64,000 nt of DNA from JAAUTT01 sp038213375. Its GTDB lineage: Bacteria > Bacteroidota > Bacteroidia > Bacteroidales > JAAUTT01. The translations under genes and the position numbers were made by a program. Shown here piece by piece: positions 1 through 9,261 of the stretch; positions within the stretch are counted from its first letter, which is position 1, and each line of letters opens with the position of its first letter. The stretch is taken from positions 1-64,000 of the forward strand of contig JBBQTB010000029.1 of NCBI GenBank assembly GCA_038213375.1, in the 5' to 3' direction. Under the pieces are notes generated by a model. That model was not told the origin of the DNA and ran no database searches. It saw only the letters and a program-made list of their open reading frames with translations.

Positions 1-150
1 GAACATGCAATTTGTGGGGCAAAGCGTTGTCGTATTGTCAAAGATCGTTTACGTTGTCACAAGCTTGGGTTCGATGACCTGATCATGGAACTTGCCTGTG
101 GGTTACATAATTTTAGGTTAACCCTGAAAAATAACGAGTTAAAAATTTAA
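1..150 (+). CDS. DDE transposase, C-terminal 49 residues (cut by window edge)
   Basis: The frame is open from the first base to a TAA at 148-150 and encodes 49 residues. It begins EHAICGAKR, continues RIVKDRLR and ends near ELACGLHNFRL. This pattern, a Glu just ahead of a G-x-K-R segment followed by a G-F-x-D and a C-G-L-H-N-F-R-L close, is typical of the C-terminus of DDE_Tnp_4-type transposases of the IS5 superfamily, in which that Glu is the last acidic catalytic residue. The rest lies upstream of the window, so completeness and activity cannot be judged. No clear terminal inverted repeat was recognised between the stop and the next gene at 222. Family assignment is from remembered motifs. 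Confidence 0.6.
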   Translation, partial: EHAICGAKRCRIVKDRLRCHKLGFDDLIMELACGLHNFRLTLKNNELKI

Positions 151-221
151 TCTATATAATGTCTATTAAAAGTTCTTTTACTTTAAATTTTTCCGGTAGG
201 ATTCAGTTTTTATTAGTGTTT

Positions 222-1454
222 TTACTTTATTGTGTATGACACTAGCCTTTGTTCGCCTTCGAGTTTGCGTAGGTGAGTTAAATCCTGTGTAAACTCGATA
301 GTACCGAGGTATTCACTTTCCTTGCTCCGTAGGGCAAAATATTCTATGTAAATAAAACGACCTTGCATTGTTATCCAGAATGCTGCACTATTCTCCTTTC
401 CACTTTTGAAATCATTTAAAATCTCATCTACTACATGAACGCTTGATGGTGGGTGACACATGCGCACATCACGGCCTAGAATAGCCCGATTGCGGGTAAA
501 AATGCGATCGGCGCCAAGGCTGAAAAACTTTACCTTATCATCTTTATCCACGAATGTAATATCAATAGGGAGGGTTTTAAACAGGGCTTCCATTTCATTT
601 ATGCTAAAGCTGCCGGTTGTAAGCTGAATATTGTTTTTGGTATTGTAAGTTACTTCACTTATGCTAATACCTTCGGGTTTCCATTCGTCATGAGGGTCGT
701 AAAGGCAATACCCAAACTCCATAGTTTGCTGGTAAACAGCATACCAGTCGTCATTGGTGAGCTTATCCATGCACATGGGAAGGAGTATCTCATCTTCTTT
801 TATAATCATATCTGGAATGGCACTAACAGCGGGATATAAAACCATTTCTGCTAGTGTTTTGGCTTCTTCAATGGAAACAAACCCAGGCTTAGAAACAACC
901 TCGAGGGCAGCTTTAAGTTTATTCCTTATTTCGTCGTGTTTACCCCACATCACTTTGGGTGGGCCCGTTATTTCATATTTTTCGAGAAAAGGAAACAGGA
1001 GGTATTCTTTACGTTTATAATGCTTGTCCACATCCATTAACTCATTGAAACATGAGTGAAGTTTTAGGAAGAGGTCTTTAACTTGTCCTTCCTTCAAATT
1101 TGGAATCTGCCCAAGCAATTGCTCGATGGCATTTACAACTTTTTCTAGTTCCCTGTTTTCTTTCTTGAAGGTATCAACAGGGTGTCCCGGGGGAACAGGT
1201 TTTGCCCCGCTTTGGTCGATATGCCCCTCGAGCACCATCGAGTGTAAATCGCAAAATTGCATCACTTCTTCTTCGGATAATCCTTCAGAAATTAGCTCTT
1301 GTTCCACCTCAACCACATCATTGTAGGGAATGTTTTTTAGAAGTTCTACCAAACGCTTGCGCACCAATTCAGGGGCTTCGCCTTTGTGAAGCTGCAAAAT
1401 CATGTGTTTGAGAAGCGCTTTACGATTCTGTGAATTATTTATTATCTCGCTCAT
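222..1454 (-). CDS. DUF438 / hemerythrin HHE / PAS domain protein
   Basis: This 410-residue soluble protein has three parts: a helical DUF438 region (about 1-80), a hemerythrin-like HHE domain (about 90-235) and a PAS-like domain (about 285-400). Candidate diiron ligands are H91, H145, E150, H173 and an acidic pair near 220-222 (KEDEILLP). Such proteins are thought to sense oxygen, nitric oxide or redox state; the ligand is not known here. No kinase, HTH or GGDEF output follows the PAS domain, so it probably acts through a partner. The ATG at 1454 is the only sensible start. It is transcribed away from the racemase-like gene next to it and has no obvious operon partner. A nearby cytochrome bd oxidase fits a low-oxygen theme, but that link is inference. 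Confidence 0.82.
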   Translation of the reverse strand: MSEIINNSQNRKALLKHMILQLHKGEAPELVRKRLVELLKNIPYNDVVEVEQELISEGLSEEEVMQFCDLHSMVLEGHIDQSGAKPVPPGHPVDTFKKENRELEKVVNAIEQLLGQIPNLKEGQVKDLFLKLHSCFNELMDVDKHYKRKEYLLFPFLEKYEITGPPKVMWGKHDEIRNKLKAALEVVSKPGFVSIEEAKTLAEMVLYPAVSAIPDMIIKEDEILLPMCMDKLTNDDWYAVYQQTMEFGYCLYDPHDEWKPEGISISEVTYNTKNNIQLTTGSFSINEMEALFKTLPIDITFVDKDDKVKFFSLGADRIFTRNRAILGRDVRMCHPPSSVHVVDEILNDFKSGKENSAAFWITMQGRFIYIEYFALRSKESEYLGTIEFTQDLTHLRKLEGEQRLVSYTIK

Positions 1455-1655
1455 ATACTTTTTATTTTAATACAAATAAATTTAATCTTCATATCAAAAA
1501 CAATCCCAATTAATGATGATTTTTATATCCTTGCCAATACGAGAAAAACCATATGTAAGGTAATCGCCAATAACAAGTAAAGCTTTCAGGTTGTATAAGG
1601 TTTTAACCTCCGAAAGCTATATTTAATGAAATTGTCCAGGCAGGCAGCAAGGCCG

Positions 1656-2360
1656 TCAACTTGTTCCTTCAACACAATACTTTACTATTGCATTGACATG
1701 AATTTTAGTTGTATTGAGCAGAGGAACACCTGCATAACTTGATTCTTTGAGGATGAGCGGAAACTCAGTACATCCAAGAATTAAAGAGTCAATATGCTCT
1801 TGCTTCACCATTTTATCAATAATTTCTATTAAAATGCGGCGCGTATCGTCTTTAAAAATGCCCAGTTCAATTTCACTGAATAATTTATAATTAATCAACT
1901 CTCTATCTTTCTCATCAGGTATTATCATTTCTATGTTATGTCTTTTGAATACGTCGGAAAAAAACGATGCTTCCATGGTAAATTCTGTCCCAAACAAACC
2001 AGTACGCTTCAATCCCTTTTTAACACTTTCGATACAAGTAGCTTCAACGATACTAATCAAGGGTATTTCTGATTTTTCTTTTAACCGGTCAAACAGTAAA
2101 TGGGGAGTATTAGCGCTGAGAGCTGCAAATTCAGCTCCTGCCTGTTTCAAACCATCTATTTTTTCCAACAAATAAGAAGTAGCCTGGTCGTATTTTTTCG
2201 CTTTCATCAATCCCAAAAACTCCGACATGTTTACGCTGTAAACGATTATTTCCGGGTAATTCAAATCGCCACTTTCATTTTTAAAAGCATTGATTATTTC
2301 TTTATAATAATAAATGGTTGCTTCCGGCCCTAAACCTCCGACAATTCCTATTTTTTTCAC
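1656..2360 (-). CDS. aspartate/glutamate racemase family protein
   Basis: The product belongs to the Asp/Glu/hydantoin racemase superfamily, cofactor-independent enzymes that use two Cys on opposite faces of the substrate. The N-terminus K-K-I-G-I-V-G-G-L-G-P-E and the later L-G-C-T-E-F (Cys197) are the family hallmarks. The first catalytic Cys is missing: the segment reads S-A-N-T-P-H, with Ala83 where many homologues have Cys. The frame extends upstream to a TTG at 2441, but the family normally starts at M-K-K-I-G, which matches a GTG at 2360; that start is chosen and gives 234 residues. It stands alone, divergent from cydA. It could be a racemase using one Cys plus another residue, or a non-racemising relative. 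Confidence 0.75.
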   Translation of the reverse strand: MKKIGIVGGLGPEATIYYYKEIINAFKNESGDLNYPEIIVYSVNMSEFLGLMKAKKYDQATSYLLEKIDGLKQAGAEFAALSANTPHLLFDRLKEKSEIPLISIVEATCIESVKKGLKRTGLFGTEFTMEASFFSDVFKRHNIEMIIPDEKDRELINYKLFSEIELGIFKDDTRRILIEIIDKMVKQEHIDSLILGCTEFPLILKESSYAGVPLLNTTKIHVNAIVKYCVEGTS

Positions 2361-2559
2361 GTCAGTTTTAATTATAATCTTTGTATTATCTGTGCTTATA
2401 GAAAAAATTGATGAAGATGATAACACATGCTTTAGATGCAATTCCTAACATTTCCCTTTTCCTTTTGTTTAAATTATACTCACGTTTATATAATTAAAGC
2501 AACAAAACGGAAGAGCGTAATTGAGTAAAATAAATACACTAACAAACAGCTTAATAGTA

Positions 2560-3882
2560 ATGGATAATTTTCTTGCTGCACGTTTGCAAATGACAGTTTC
2601 TTTTGTATTTCATATTGTATTTGCCTGTATTGGCATGACGATGCCTTGGTTAATGTTTATGGCTGAATTGAAATGGATAAAAACAGGCAAACAGGTATAC
2701 CTGAATTTGGCTAAGGCCTGGTCAAAAGGAGTTGCCATTTTCTTTGCTGTTGGAGCTGTATCCGGCACAGTATTGTCGTTCGAATTAGGATTGTTATGGC
2801 CAAAATTCATGGAACATGCCGGAGCTATTATAGGCATGCCTTTCTCCTGGGAAGGAACCGCTTTCTTTTTGGAGGCTATTGCCCTAGGCCTTTTTTTATA
2901 TGGATGGAAGCGTGTGAACAAATGGGTACATCTGATCTCTGGCCTTGTGGTTGGTATAGCAGGCGTTTTATCGGGTATATTTGTGGTAGCAGCTAATTCC
3001 TGGATGAATAGCCCGGCAGGTTTTGATTGGGTGAATGGGCATGCCATCAATATTGACCCGTTAAAGGCCATGTTTAACAAAGCTTGGTTTCAACAAGCGT
3101 TGCACATGACCATTGCAGCTTTTGCCTCAACAAGTTTTGCCGTAGCCGGCATACACGCACTTATGCTACTTCGTTACAAAGATAATGAGTTTCATCGCAA
3201 AGCTATACGCATAGCCCTCGTTTTCGGTGCGGTGGCGGCTCTTTTACAACCCATAAGTGGCGACATATCGGCAAAAAATGTTGCTAAACTTCAACCGGCA
3301 AAATTGGCTGCAATGGAATCGTTATTTAAAACTTCAAAACCTGCCCCACTTGTAATTGGCGGTATCCCAAACGTTAAAGAAGAGAATGTGAAATACGGTC
3401 TGCATATCCCCAAAATATTGAGCTTTCTTGCTCATGGAGATTTTAATGCGGAAGTGGAAGGCCTGGATAAGACAAAGAAAGAGGATTGGCCACCGGTATT
3501 GATTGTTCATTTTGCATTTCAAATAATGGTGCTGATGGGCATGTTAATGATGGGCGCAGGAATTTTATATCTGCTTTTTAGATTCAAATTTCACGAGAAT
3601 CTTGAAAAACGGTGGTGGCTTAAAACGTTAGTTTGGCTTACACCTGTCGGATTTATTGCCGTAGAAGCCGGGTGGATAGTAACGGAAGTGGGTCGGCAGC
3701 CATGGATTATTTACGGCATTATGAAAACCAGAGACGCTGTTACTCCAATGCCAGGTATTCAATATCCTTTTTACCTGATCACTTTGATCTACATATTATT
3801 AACTTTTGTTGTTTTTTGGCTGATGCGCCGACAAATAATAGCCATTCATACGAATCCTCAAAACATCAATACTCATGACTAA
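2560..3882 (+). CDS. cydA: cytochrome bd ubiquinol oxidase subunit I
   Basis: This is the quinol-oxidising, haem-carrying subunit of the bd-type terminal oxidase in the inner membrane, which reduces oxygen to water at high affinity. From the chosen ATG the N-terminus M-D-N-F-L-A-A-R-L-Q-M matches the usual CydA beginning, with His18 in F-H-I-V-F as the expected b595 ligand. A second His lies in A-L-H-M (b558) and the conserved G-R-Q-P-W motif is near the C-terminal third. Length (440 aa) and a short Q-loop region match the shorter CydA subtype. An in-frame TTG at 2521 would add 13 residues that the family does not have. About nine membrane helices are visible. It overlaps cydB by 8 nt, so the two are translationally coupled. 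Confidence 0.95.
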   Translation: MDNFLAARLQMTVSFVFHIVFACIGMTMPWLMFMAELKWIKTGKQVYLNLAKAWSKGVAIFFAVGAVSGTVLSFELGLLWPKFMEHAGAIIGMPFSWEGTAFFLEAIALGLFLYGWKRVNKWVHLISGLVVGIAGVLSGIFVVAANSWMNSPAGFDWVNGHAINIDPLKAMFNKAWFQQALHMTIAAFASTSFAVAGIHALMLLRYKDNEFHRKAIRIALVFGAVAALLQPISGDISAKNVAKLQPAKLAAMESLFKTSKPAPLVIGGIPNVKEENVKYGLHIPKILSFLAHGDFNAEVEGLDKTKKEDWPPVLIVHFAFQIMVLMGMLMMGAGILYLLFRFKFHENLEKRWWLKTLVWLTPVGFIAVEAGWIVTEVGRQPWIIYGIMKTRDAVTPMPGIQYPFYLITLIYILLTFVVFWLMRRQIIAIHTNPQNINTHD

Positions 3883-4888
3883 CATTATCATATTCGTTTT
3901 AGGAATTTCGGTGTTACTTTATGTACTGCTTGGAGGCGCTGATTTTGGTGCTGGAATTGTAGAAATATTTACAGGTAAGAAAGGCATTGATACCATTTCA
4001 AAAGCAATAGCTCCTGTTTGGGAAGCAAACCATATTTGGCTTATATTGGCTATTGTGATACTTCTTAATGGGTTTCCTCACGTTTTTGCTTCACTTACTA
4101 CTTATTTACATATTCCTCTTTTGATTATTCTTGTAGGTATTATTTTCAGGGGAACAGCTTTTACATTTCGATATTACGATACCATACAAGAAAATACTCA
4201 TAACTATTACACCGTATTATTCAGAATATCAAGTTTGTTAACACCCTTTTTCTTCGGTGTTACCTTAGGTGCAATAATTCTGGGACAAATTCCTGCCAAC
4301 GTCAATGGAACGTTCTACGAAATATTTATTTCACCATGGTTAAACTTTTTTACACTCACTACCGGTGTCTTTTTGACTTTATTGTTTGGGTGGCTTGCCT
4401 CTGTTTATCTTACCGGAGAAGCAAACGACGACGAAACTTACCAAACATTTGCAAAAACTTCTCGCAACTTTTTTATTTTACTAATAATATCTGGATTATG
4501 CGTTTTTATCGCAGCTGAATTTTATGGATTGCAATTTTTCAGTAAGTTTATTCATTCTGAAGTGGCTCTGGGGTGTGTTGTTGCGGCAACCATTGCAATA
4601 CCATTGATATGGAGAAATATAAAACGTAGAAACAGTTTACAGACAAGATTCTGGGCTGGGTTACAAACGGCATGTATTTTAACAGGATGGTTTGCCGTTC
4701 AGTTTCCCGTAATGATATTTATTGCAGAGGGCTCCAACTTAACCATTTGGAATAGCCAAGCGCCAGAAAGAACCATGTCTCTATTAGTATATGCTTTAAT
4801 AGTAGGTATTTTTCTCATATTTCCTGCTTTCGCGTATCTTTTTAAAGTATTTAAATTCGATAATAATGGAGATGAAACAATAGCTTAA
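3875..4888 (+). CDS. cydB: cytochrome bd ubiquinol oxidase subunit II
   Basis: This 337-residue, very hydrophobic protein is the second large subunit of the bd oxidase. The N-terminal L-L-G-G-A-D-F-G-A-G-I and the nearby P-V-W-E-A-N-H-I-W-L are CydB signatures. About eight transmembrane helices are visible. The ATG at 3875 lies inside the last codons of cydA (8 nt overlap), so the operon is cydAB. No small CydX-like gene and no cydDC assembly transporter is seen downstream; the next 390 bp hold no recognisable gene. Bacteroidota use this oxidase under microaerobic conditions. Confidence 0.95.
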   Translation: MTNIIIFVLGISVLLYVLLGGADFGAGIVEIFTGKKGIDTISKAIAPVWEANHIWLILAIVILLNGFPHVFASLTTYLHIPLLIILVGIIFRGTAFTFRYYDTIQENTHNYYTVLFRISSLLTPFFFGVTLGAIILGQIPANVNGTFYEIFISPWLNFFTLTTGVFLTLLFGWLASVYLTGEANDDETYQTFAKTSRNFFILLIISGLCVFIAAEFYGLQFFSKFIHSEVALGCVVAATIAIPLIWRNIKRRNSLQTRFWAGLQTACILTGWFAVQFPVMIFIAEGSNLTIWNSQAPERTMSLLVYALIVGIFLIFPAFAYLFKVFKFDNNGDETIA

Positions 4889-4934
4889 GTGAGCTATACC
4901 AGCCTTAGGAATTACGCTAATTACTCGCATTTTT

Positions 4935-5218
4935 TTATTTATCCAACCAATGTTTAAAATCGTTCACTCGTTCTTTACTAACAATTCTAGCAGCACTTTC
5001 TAACAGTTTGGCAAAAAACACCAAACGATTGTTGAAATAATTATTGATTTTTTCAATAAATTGAATATAAATGCTGTAAAATACTATACCGTTGAGTTGT
5101 AGAATTAAGAGGTTGAATTTTAGAAAATATTGGTTAGATGATTCACAAGAATTAAAAAATCCGTAAAAAATTAGGTGTCTTGTCAGGGTTGCACAAAACG
5201 TTAATGATTCAATCCTTA
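4935..5218 (-). other. unrecognised open frame without ATG, possible gene remnant
   Basis: The 389-bp gap between cydB and the RND permease holds a minus-strand frame of about 94 codons, open between an upstream TGA and a stop at 4935-4937, with no ATG. The last 35 codons read like real protein (N-Y-F-N-N-R-L, then S-K-E-R-V-N-D-F-K-H-W-L-D-K). The earlier part is rich in F, Y and C and is less convincing. I do not recognise a family. It may be the tail of a decayed gene, perhaps a transposase, or chance. Nothing else was seen in the gap. Confidence 0.2.
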
Positions 5219-5277
5219 AAAATCATTTTATTTTTCAATAATATTTTTTTGAGAATAAATTCCTGAGAAATTTCATC

Positions 5278-8200
5278 TTATGATGTTTCGACTGTTTTTC
5301 GATAGAACACTCTTAAAACACTTGGAAATACGATCAAGAGCAATGGTAATGCCAGTATAAAACCACCAATTACTGCTATCGCAAGTGGTTGGTGCATCTG
5401 AGCTCCTGTGCCAATTCCCGTAGCTAAAGGCAAAAGTGCAAATATAGCTCCCAAGGCAGTCATCAATTTTGGTCTGAGCCTTGTTGATATGGCGTAAACC
5501 AGTGAGTCGTCTACTGAGCTGTTGGTATGTTTGGTTAAAAATTGTTGAAAGGTAAAGATGGCATTCTCGCCAATAATACCCACAATCATTATCAAACCCG
5601 TGTAACTGCCTACATTAAGAGGTGTTTTGGTAATAAATAAGGCGATTAAACTTCCGGCGACACCTAATAAAGCGATTAACATAATGATGAATGCAGCTTT
5701 GAAATCGCGGAAGAGAAACAGCATCAGGGCAAACACCATGATGACTGAAAGTATAAGAATTAGAAGTAACTCGCTGAACGATTTCTGCTGATCGGCATAA
5801 GCCCCGCCATATTCAATGCGGTAGCCTTGTGGGACGTAAAAGTTTTTTAAACGGAGTCGGATATCCTTCATCACGCTACCCAAATCGCGATTGTTCAACC
5901 GTGCGGTAACAATAACAACTGATTGGATGTTTTCGCGGATGATTTCGGCAACACCTTCTTTTATCTCAACGGATGCTAGCTCGGTGATAGGTTTTAGCTT
6001 TCCTTCCGGAAGAAATATCGACTGAGACTTCATATCGTTCAGGCTGGTTTTCGAATATTTAGGATAGGCCATCCGAATGTCCGTTCGTTGTTCTCGTTCC
6101 ATAATATTTCCTATAACGCTGCCTTCCAGTTGCGTTTGCAGTTGAAACTGAAAAGAAGCAGGTGTCAAGCCAAATTGTGCCAGTTTTTCTGCTTTCGGTT
6201 TTATTTCAACGGAAGGGCCGGCAATAGTGATACCATTGAAAACATCTGCCGTACCATCCACCTTTTCTATTTCAGTTGCCACTTGCCGGGCAATTTCTTT
6301 TAGTTTTTCCTGGTTGTCGCCAAATATTTTTATTTCAACAGGTTGCACCGATGCCATCAGATCGCCGAGCATATCGCCAATTACTTGGCCGAAATCAATA
6401 CGCAATGTTGGCTGAGTGGATTCAACCTTTTTACGGATGTCGCCGATCACAGCTTCCGTGGTTTTTTTCCGATCCTTCCGCAATTGAATCAGATAGTCAC
6501 CATAATTGGGTTCCGTAATAAAAAATCCCATCTGGGCACCGGTTCGCCGGGAATAGCTTTCTACTTCTGGAACATCCACGATTATTTTTTCTACCTCTCG
6601 TAAAATCCGGTCGGTTTCCTCCAACGAAGTCCCTGGTGGTGAAGTGTAATCGAGAACGATGGAACCCTCGTCCATTTCGGGAAGAAAGCCTGTTTCCATG
6701 TTCGGAAGAATATAAAATATAGATAATATTAAGCCCGCAATAAAAACGATGCTAATGATTGGTTTGTGGATAAAGAAACTGACCCATTTTTGAGGTTTGG
6801 TTTCTTTAGGACGAATATGTTTTGTTTGTGGGAAACGCAATCCTATCGTTGTAAGAACGAGGTAAATAACGGGCAATCCAATCCAGGTCACAAAAAATGA
6901 GCAAACCAACGTAATAATCATAGTATTGGTAAGCACATTAAAGTAAGCACCGGCAACCCCACCCATCAGCATAAACGGAATAAAGATAACGATAGTGCTG
7001 ATGGACGATCCAACCATGGAAGGAAAAAGGTATTGTATTGCTTTGTGCACCAGGATATGGGTTGCTTCTTCGGGATGTTCTTCGTGCGTGCGGTGGATTT
7101 GTTCCATCACAACCACGGCATCATCGATAATCAGGCCGATGGCGGCGGCAATAGCGCCAAGGGTCATAATATTTAGGGTATAACCAAAACAGAAAAGAAC
7201 ACTAATAGTCAGAAGAAGCGTAATTGGAATGGTAATCAAAATAGTGGCGCTGGCTTTGAATGAGCGCAGAAAAAGAATGGCAACCAGCATAGCCAATATC
7301 AAACCGAGCCAAAGGCTGTCGTTCACACTTTTAGTGACATCGTTCACAAAATCGGCCTGATTGTAATAGGGCCTCATGTATACACCTTTGGGCAGCAGCT
7401 TGTCGAGATCTTTCTTTCGCGACCGGTATTTTTTTTCTAATTCGATGAGGTTTGCATTAGGTTGTTTGAGAACGGCTATCAATAATGCCTGCTTGCCATT
7501 GGCATTGATTTTCGTATATTCCACTTTTTCGCGCACTTCTATTGTGGCAATGTCCTTTATTTTGAGCGCCCGCCGGCCATCGTTTTTTAAAATTACATTT
7601 TCAATGTCGGTTTTATTATATAGCCCTGCGTCGGTAACAGTAAGGTACAATCGGCGGTAATCAGACAGGTATCCGTTTGAACTGATAAAGTTGGTTTGGC
7701 TTAATACCCCGCTGATGATTTCGGGCGTGATGGAAAGGGCGCTCATTTTGTGTTGATCCAGCAAAAGCCAGAATTCCTTAGTTTTTCCACCGATGATCCG
7801 GACCGAGGAAACCCCTTCAATTTGTGATAAAAATGGTTTAACCTGATAATTTGCAATGAGGTTTAGTTCGATAGCCGTTTTCGTGTCACTCTCAAGCGTA
7901 AAGCCCATAACCGGAAGGATGGATGGGTTCATTTTTTCAATTACAATCTGAACAGTTGGAGGAAGTTCGTTTTTTACCTGGTTGATACGCGATTCGAGCA
8001 TCTGCTGGTTCACATCGATGCCGGCTCCCCATTTAAGAAACGCCGATATCTCGCAGGTTCCGCGGCTGGTGGTGCTTCTTATCACATTTAGATCGGGAAT
8101 TTGCTTGATGGCGTTTTCCAACGGCCGGGTTACCGAAATCATCATCTTATCGACTGGTTGTTCGCCATAATCGGCGATAACCTTTAATTTGGGGAAGGTA

Positions 8201-8313
8201 ATTTCCGGAAAAAGTGATACCTTAATCTGACTATAAAAAAACACCCCACCGGCAATGATGATAGCTAATATTACTGAAACGGGGTTCTTATGGCTATGAA
8301 AGAAATTTTTCAT
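5278..8313 (-). CDS. RND efflux permease (system 1)
   Basis: This 1011-residue inner-membrane proton/drug antiporter of the RND superfamily is the pump of a tripartite exporter. Layout is standard: one N-terminal helix with L-F-P-E-I-T-F-P-K-L, a periplasmic porter loop, a helix block, a second loop and a final helix block. Helix 4 carries the adjacent Asp pair (G-L-I-I-D-D-A-V-V-V-M-E-Q). In helix 10 the usual HAE1 Lys is replaced by Glu (G-I-I-G-E-N-A-I), as in heavy-metal (CusA-type) pumps, and His residues follow helix 4 (Q-I-H-R-T-H-E-E). The substrate could be a metal or an organic compound. Three bases separate it from the adaptor stop, so TolC, adaptor and permease form one operon read from about 10503. 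Confidence 0.92.
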   Translation of the reverse strand: MKNFFHSHKNPVSVILAIIIAGGVFFYSQIKVSLFPEITFPKLKVIADYGEQPVDKMMISVTRPLENAIKQIPDLNVIRSTTSRGTCEISAFLKWGAGIDVNQQMLESRINQVKNELPPTVQIVIEKMNPSILPVMGFTLESDTKTAIELNLIANYQVKPFLSQIEGVSSVRIIGGKTKEFWLLLDQHKMSALSITPEIISGVLSQTNFISSNGYLSDYRRLYLTVTDAGLYNKTDIENVILKNDGRRALKIKDIATIEVREKVEYTKINANGKQALLIAVLKQPNANLIELEKKYRSRKKDLDKLLPKGVYMRPYYNQADFVNDVTKSVNDSLWLGLILAMLVAILFLRSFKASATILITIPITLLLTISVLFCFGYTLNIMTLGAIAAAIGLIIDDAVVVMEQIHRTHEEHPEEATHILVHKAIQYLFPSMVGSSISTIVIFIPFMLMGGVAGAYFNVLTNTMIITLVCSFFVTWIGLPVIYLVLTTIGLRFPQTKHIRPKETKPQKWVSFFIHKPIISIVFIAGLILSIFYILPNMETGFLPEMDEGSIVLDYTSPPGTSLEETDRILREVEKIIVDVPEVESYSRRTGAQMGFFITEPNYGDYLIQLRKDRKKTTEAVIGDIRKKVESTQPTLRIDFGQVIGDMLGDLMASVQPVEIKIFGDNQEKLKEIARQVATEIEKVDGTADVFNGITIAGPSVEIKPKAEKLAQFGLTPASFQFQLQTQLEGSVIGNIMEREQRTDIRMAYPKYSKTSLNDMKSQSIFLPEGKLKPITELASVEIKEGVAEIIRENIQSVVIVTARLNNRDLGSVMKDIRLRLKNFYVPQGYRIEYGGAYADQQKSFSELLLILILSVIMVFALMLFLFRDFKAAFIIMLIALLGVAGSLIALFITKTPLNVGSYTGLIMIVGIIGENAIFTFQQFLTKHTNSSVDDSLVYAISTRLRPKLMTALGAIFALLPLATGIGTGAQMHQPLAIAVIGGFILALPLLLIVFPSVLRVFYRKTVETS

Positions 8314-8316
8314 TGA

Positions 8317-9249
8317 TTATTGCTTTTGGATGCTTACCCTTGCGCTATCAGCCAATCCGTAATTGCCCGTGAGCAGAATACGGTCGGTTTCAAGAAAGCC
8401 CGGAGGGAGGATTTCAACCATATCGGAGTTCTCTATACCTTTTACGATGCGCACCTTCACTGCAAGGGTATCGTTTGCCAATTTCATTACCCAGAAATCG
8501 GTTTGGGCTTCGTTTGACAGAATGGCCGGCTTTGGCAAAACCATCGCTTTGGGCTTGGCCGATTTAACAAGTTTAATCCTGGCAATCAGGTTTTCGGGCA
8601 ATGGCTCGCTGGTTTCAGGCCTCAGGATGAAATTTTCTGTTTGAGATGCTATATTCATCTGGGCCAGGTTAGAACTGATGGTTCCCTTAATGATCCGATT
8701 GTCAGAAAGCTGTATGTCTACCGATTTACTTTTTGTAAGATAGTTGTGCAATTCGTAAGGAGCTTCGAGTAGGAAAACAAGACTGCTACGATCGGCAATA
8801 TTGGCCAATTCGTCGCCATCCAGCACATAATCGCCTCTTTGGTGAGTTATGGAAGTAATAACCCCTGTTTTTGAGGCTTTTATTTCCACGGTCCCTTTAA
8901 AGCGCAGGCTGGTGTCGGAGGTACTTATCTCGCTGATAGCGATGGCTTCTTTGGTTTTCAACGTAAACAAAACCTGGCCTTTTTCAACGTGATCCCCAAT
9001 GTTAATATCAATGTTTTCAACAACTCCAATGGCTGTCGATTTGACAATATTTTTCTTTAGAAACGATGAAACAGCATTCAGTTCCATCATTTCAACCATA
9101 GGCTGAATGCTGATGTTTGTGAATGTTACCGGAGTTATGGTTACGGTTTTCTCTTCTGTTTTTTCTACATTTCGGCCACAAGCGACCCAAAAAATCATTG
9201 CTAAAAATAAACAATAAATAGTAGAAGTTGATAATTTGCTATTAATCAT
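8317..9249 (-). CDS. RND efflux periplasmic adaptor, lipoprotein (system 1)
   Basis: This 310-residue membrane-fusion protein links the RND pump to its outer-membrane channel. The N-terminus is a lipoprotein signal ending in a lipobox W-V-A-C, so it is probably tethered to the inner-membrane surface. A short biotinyl-lipoyl-like half-motif (I-N-I-G-D-H-V-E-K-G-Q-V-L-F) occurs near residues 80-95, and beta-barrel and membrane-proximal segments follow. The alpha-helical hairpin is almost absent, which makes it shorter than most adaptors (350-400 aa). It lies between the TolC gene (12 nt upstream) and the permease (3 nt downstream). No metal-binding Met/His cluster was noticed, which weakens a purely CusB-like reading. 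Confidence 0.88.
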   Translation of the reverse strand: MINSKLSTSTIYCLFLAMIFWVACGRNVEKTEEKTVTITPVTFTNISIQPMVEMMELNAVSSFLKKNIVKSTAIGVVENIDINIGDHVEKGQVLFTLKTKEAIAISEISTSDTSLRFKGTVEIKASKTGVITSITHQRGDYVLDGDELANIADRSSLVFLLEAPYELHNYLTKSKSVDIQLSDNRIIKGTISSNLAQMNIASQTENFILRPETSEPLPENLIARIKLVKSAKPKAMVLPKPAILSNEAQTDFWVMKLANDTLAVKVRIVKGIENSDMVEILPPGFLETDRILLTGNYGLADSARVSIQKQ

Positions 9250-9261
9250 TATATTGACATG

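Noticed and set aside
754..1411. Several plus-strand frames opposite the DUF438 gene
   Set aside because: They lie antisense to a well-supported gene and have no family features; the same holds for the other opposite-strand frames in the large permease and glycosidase genes.
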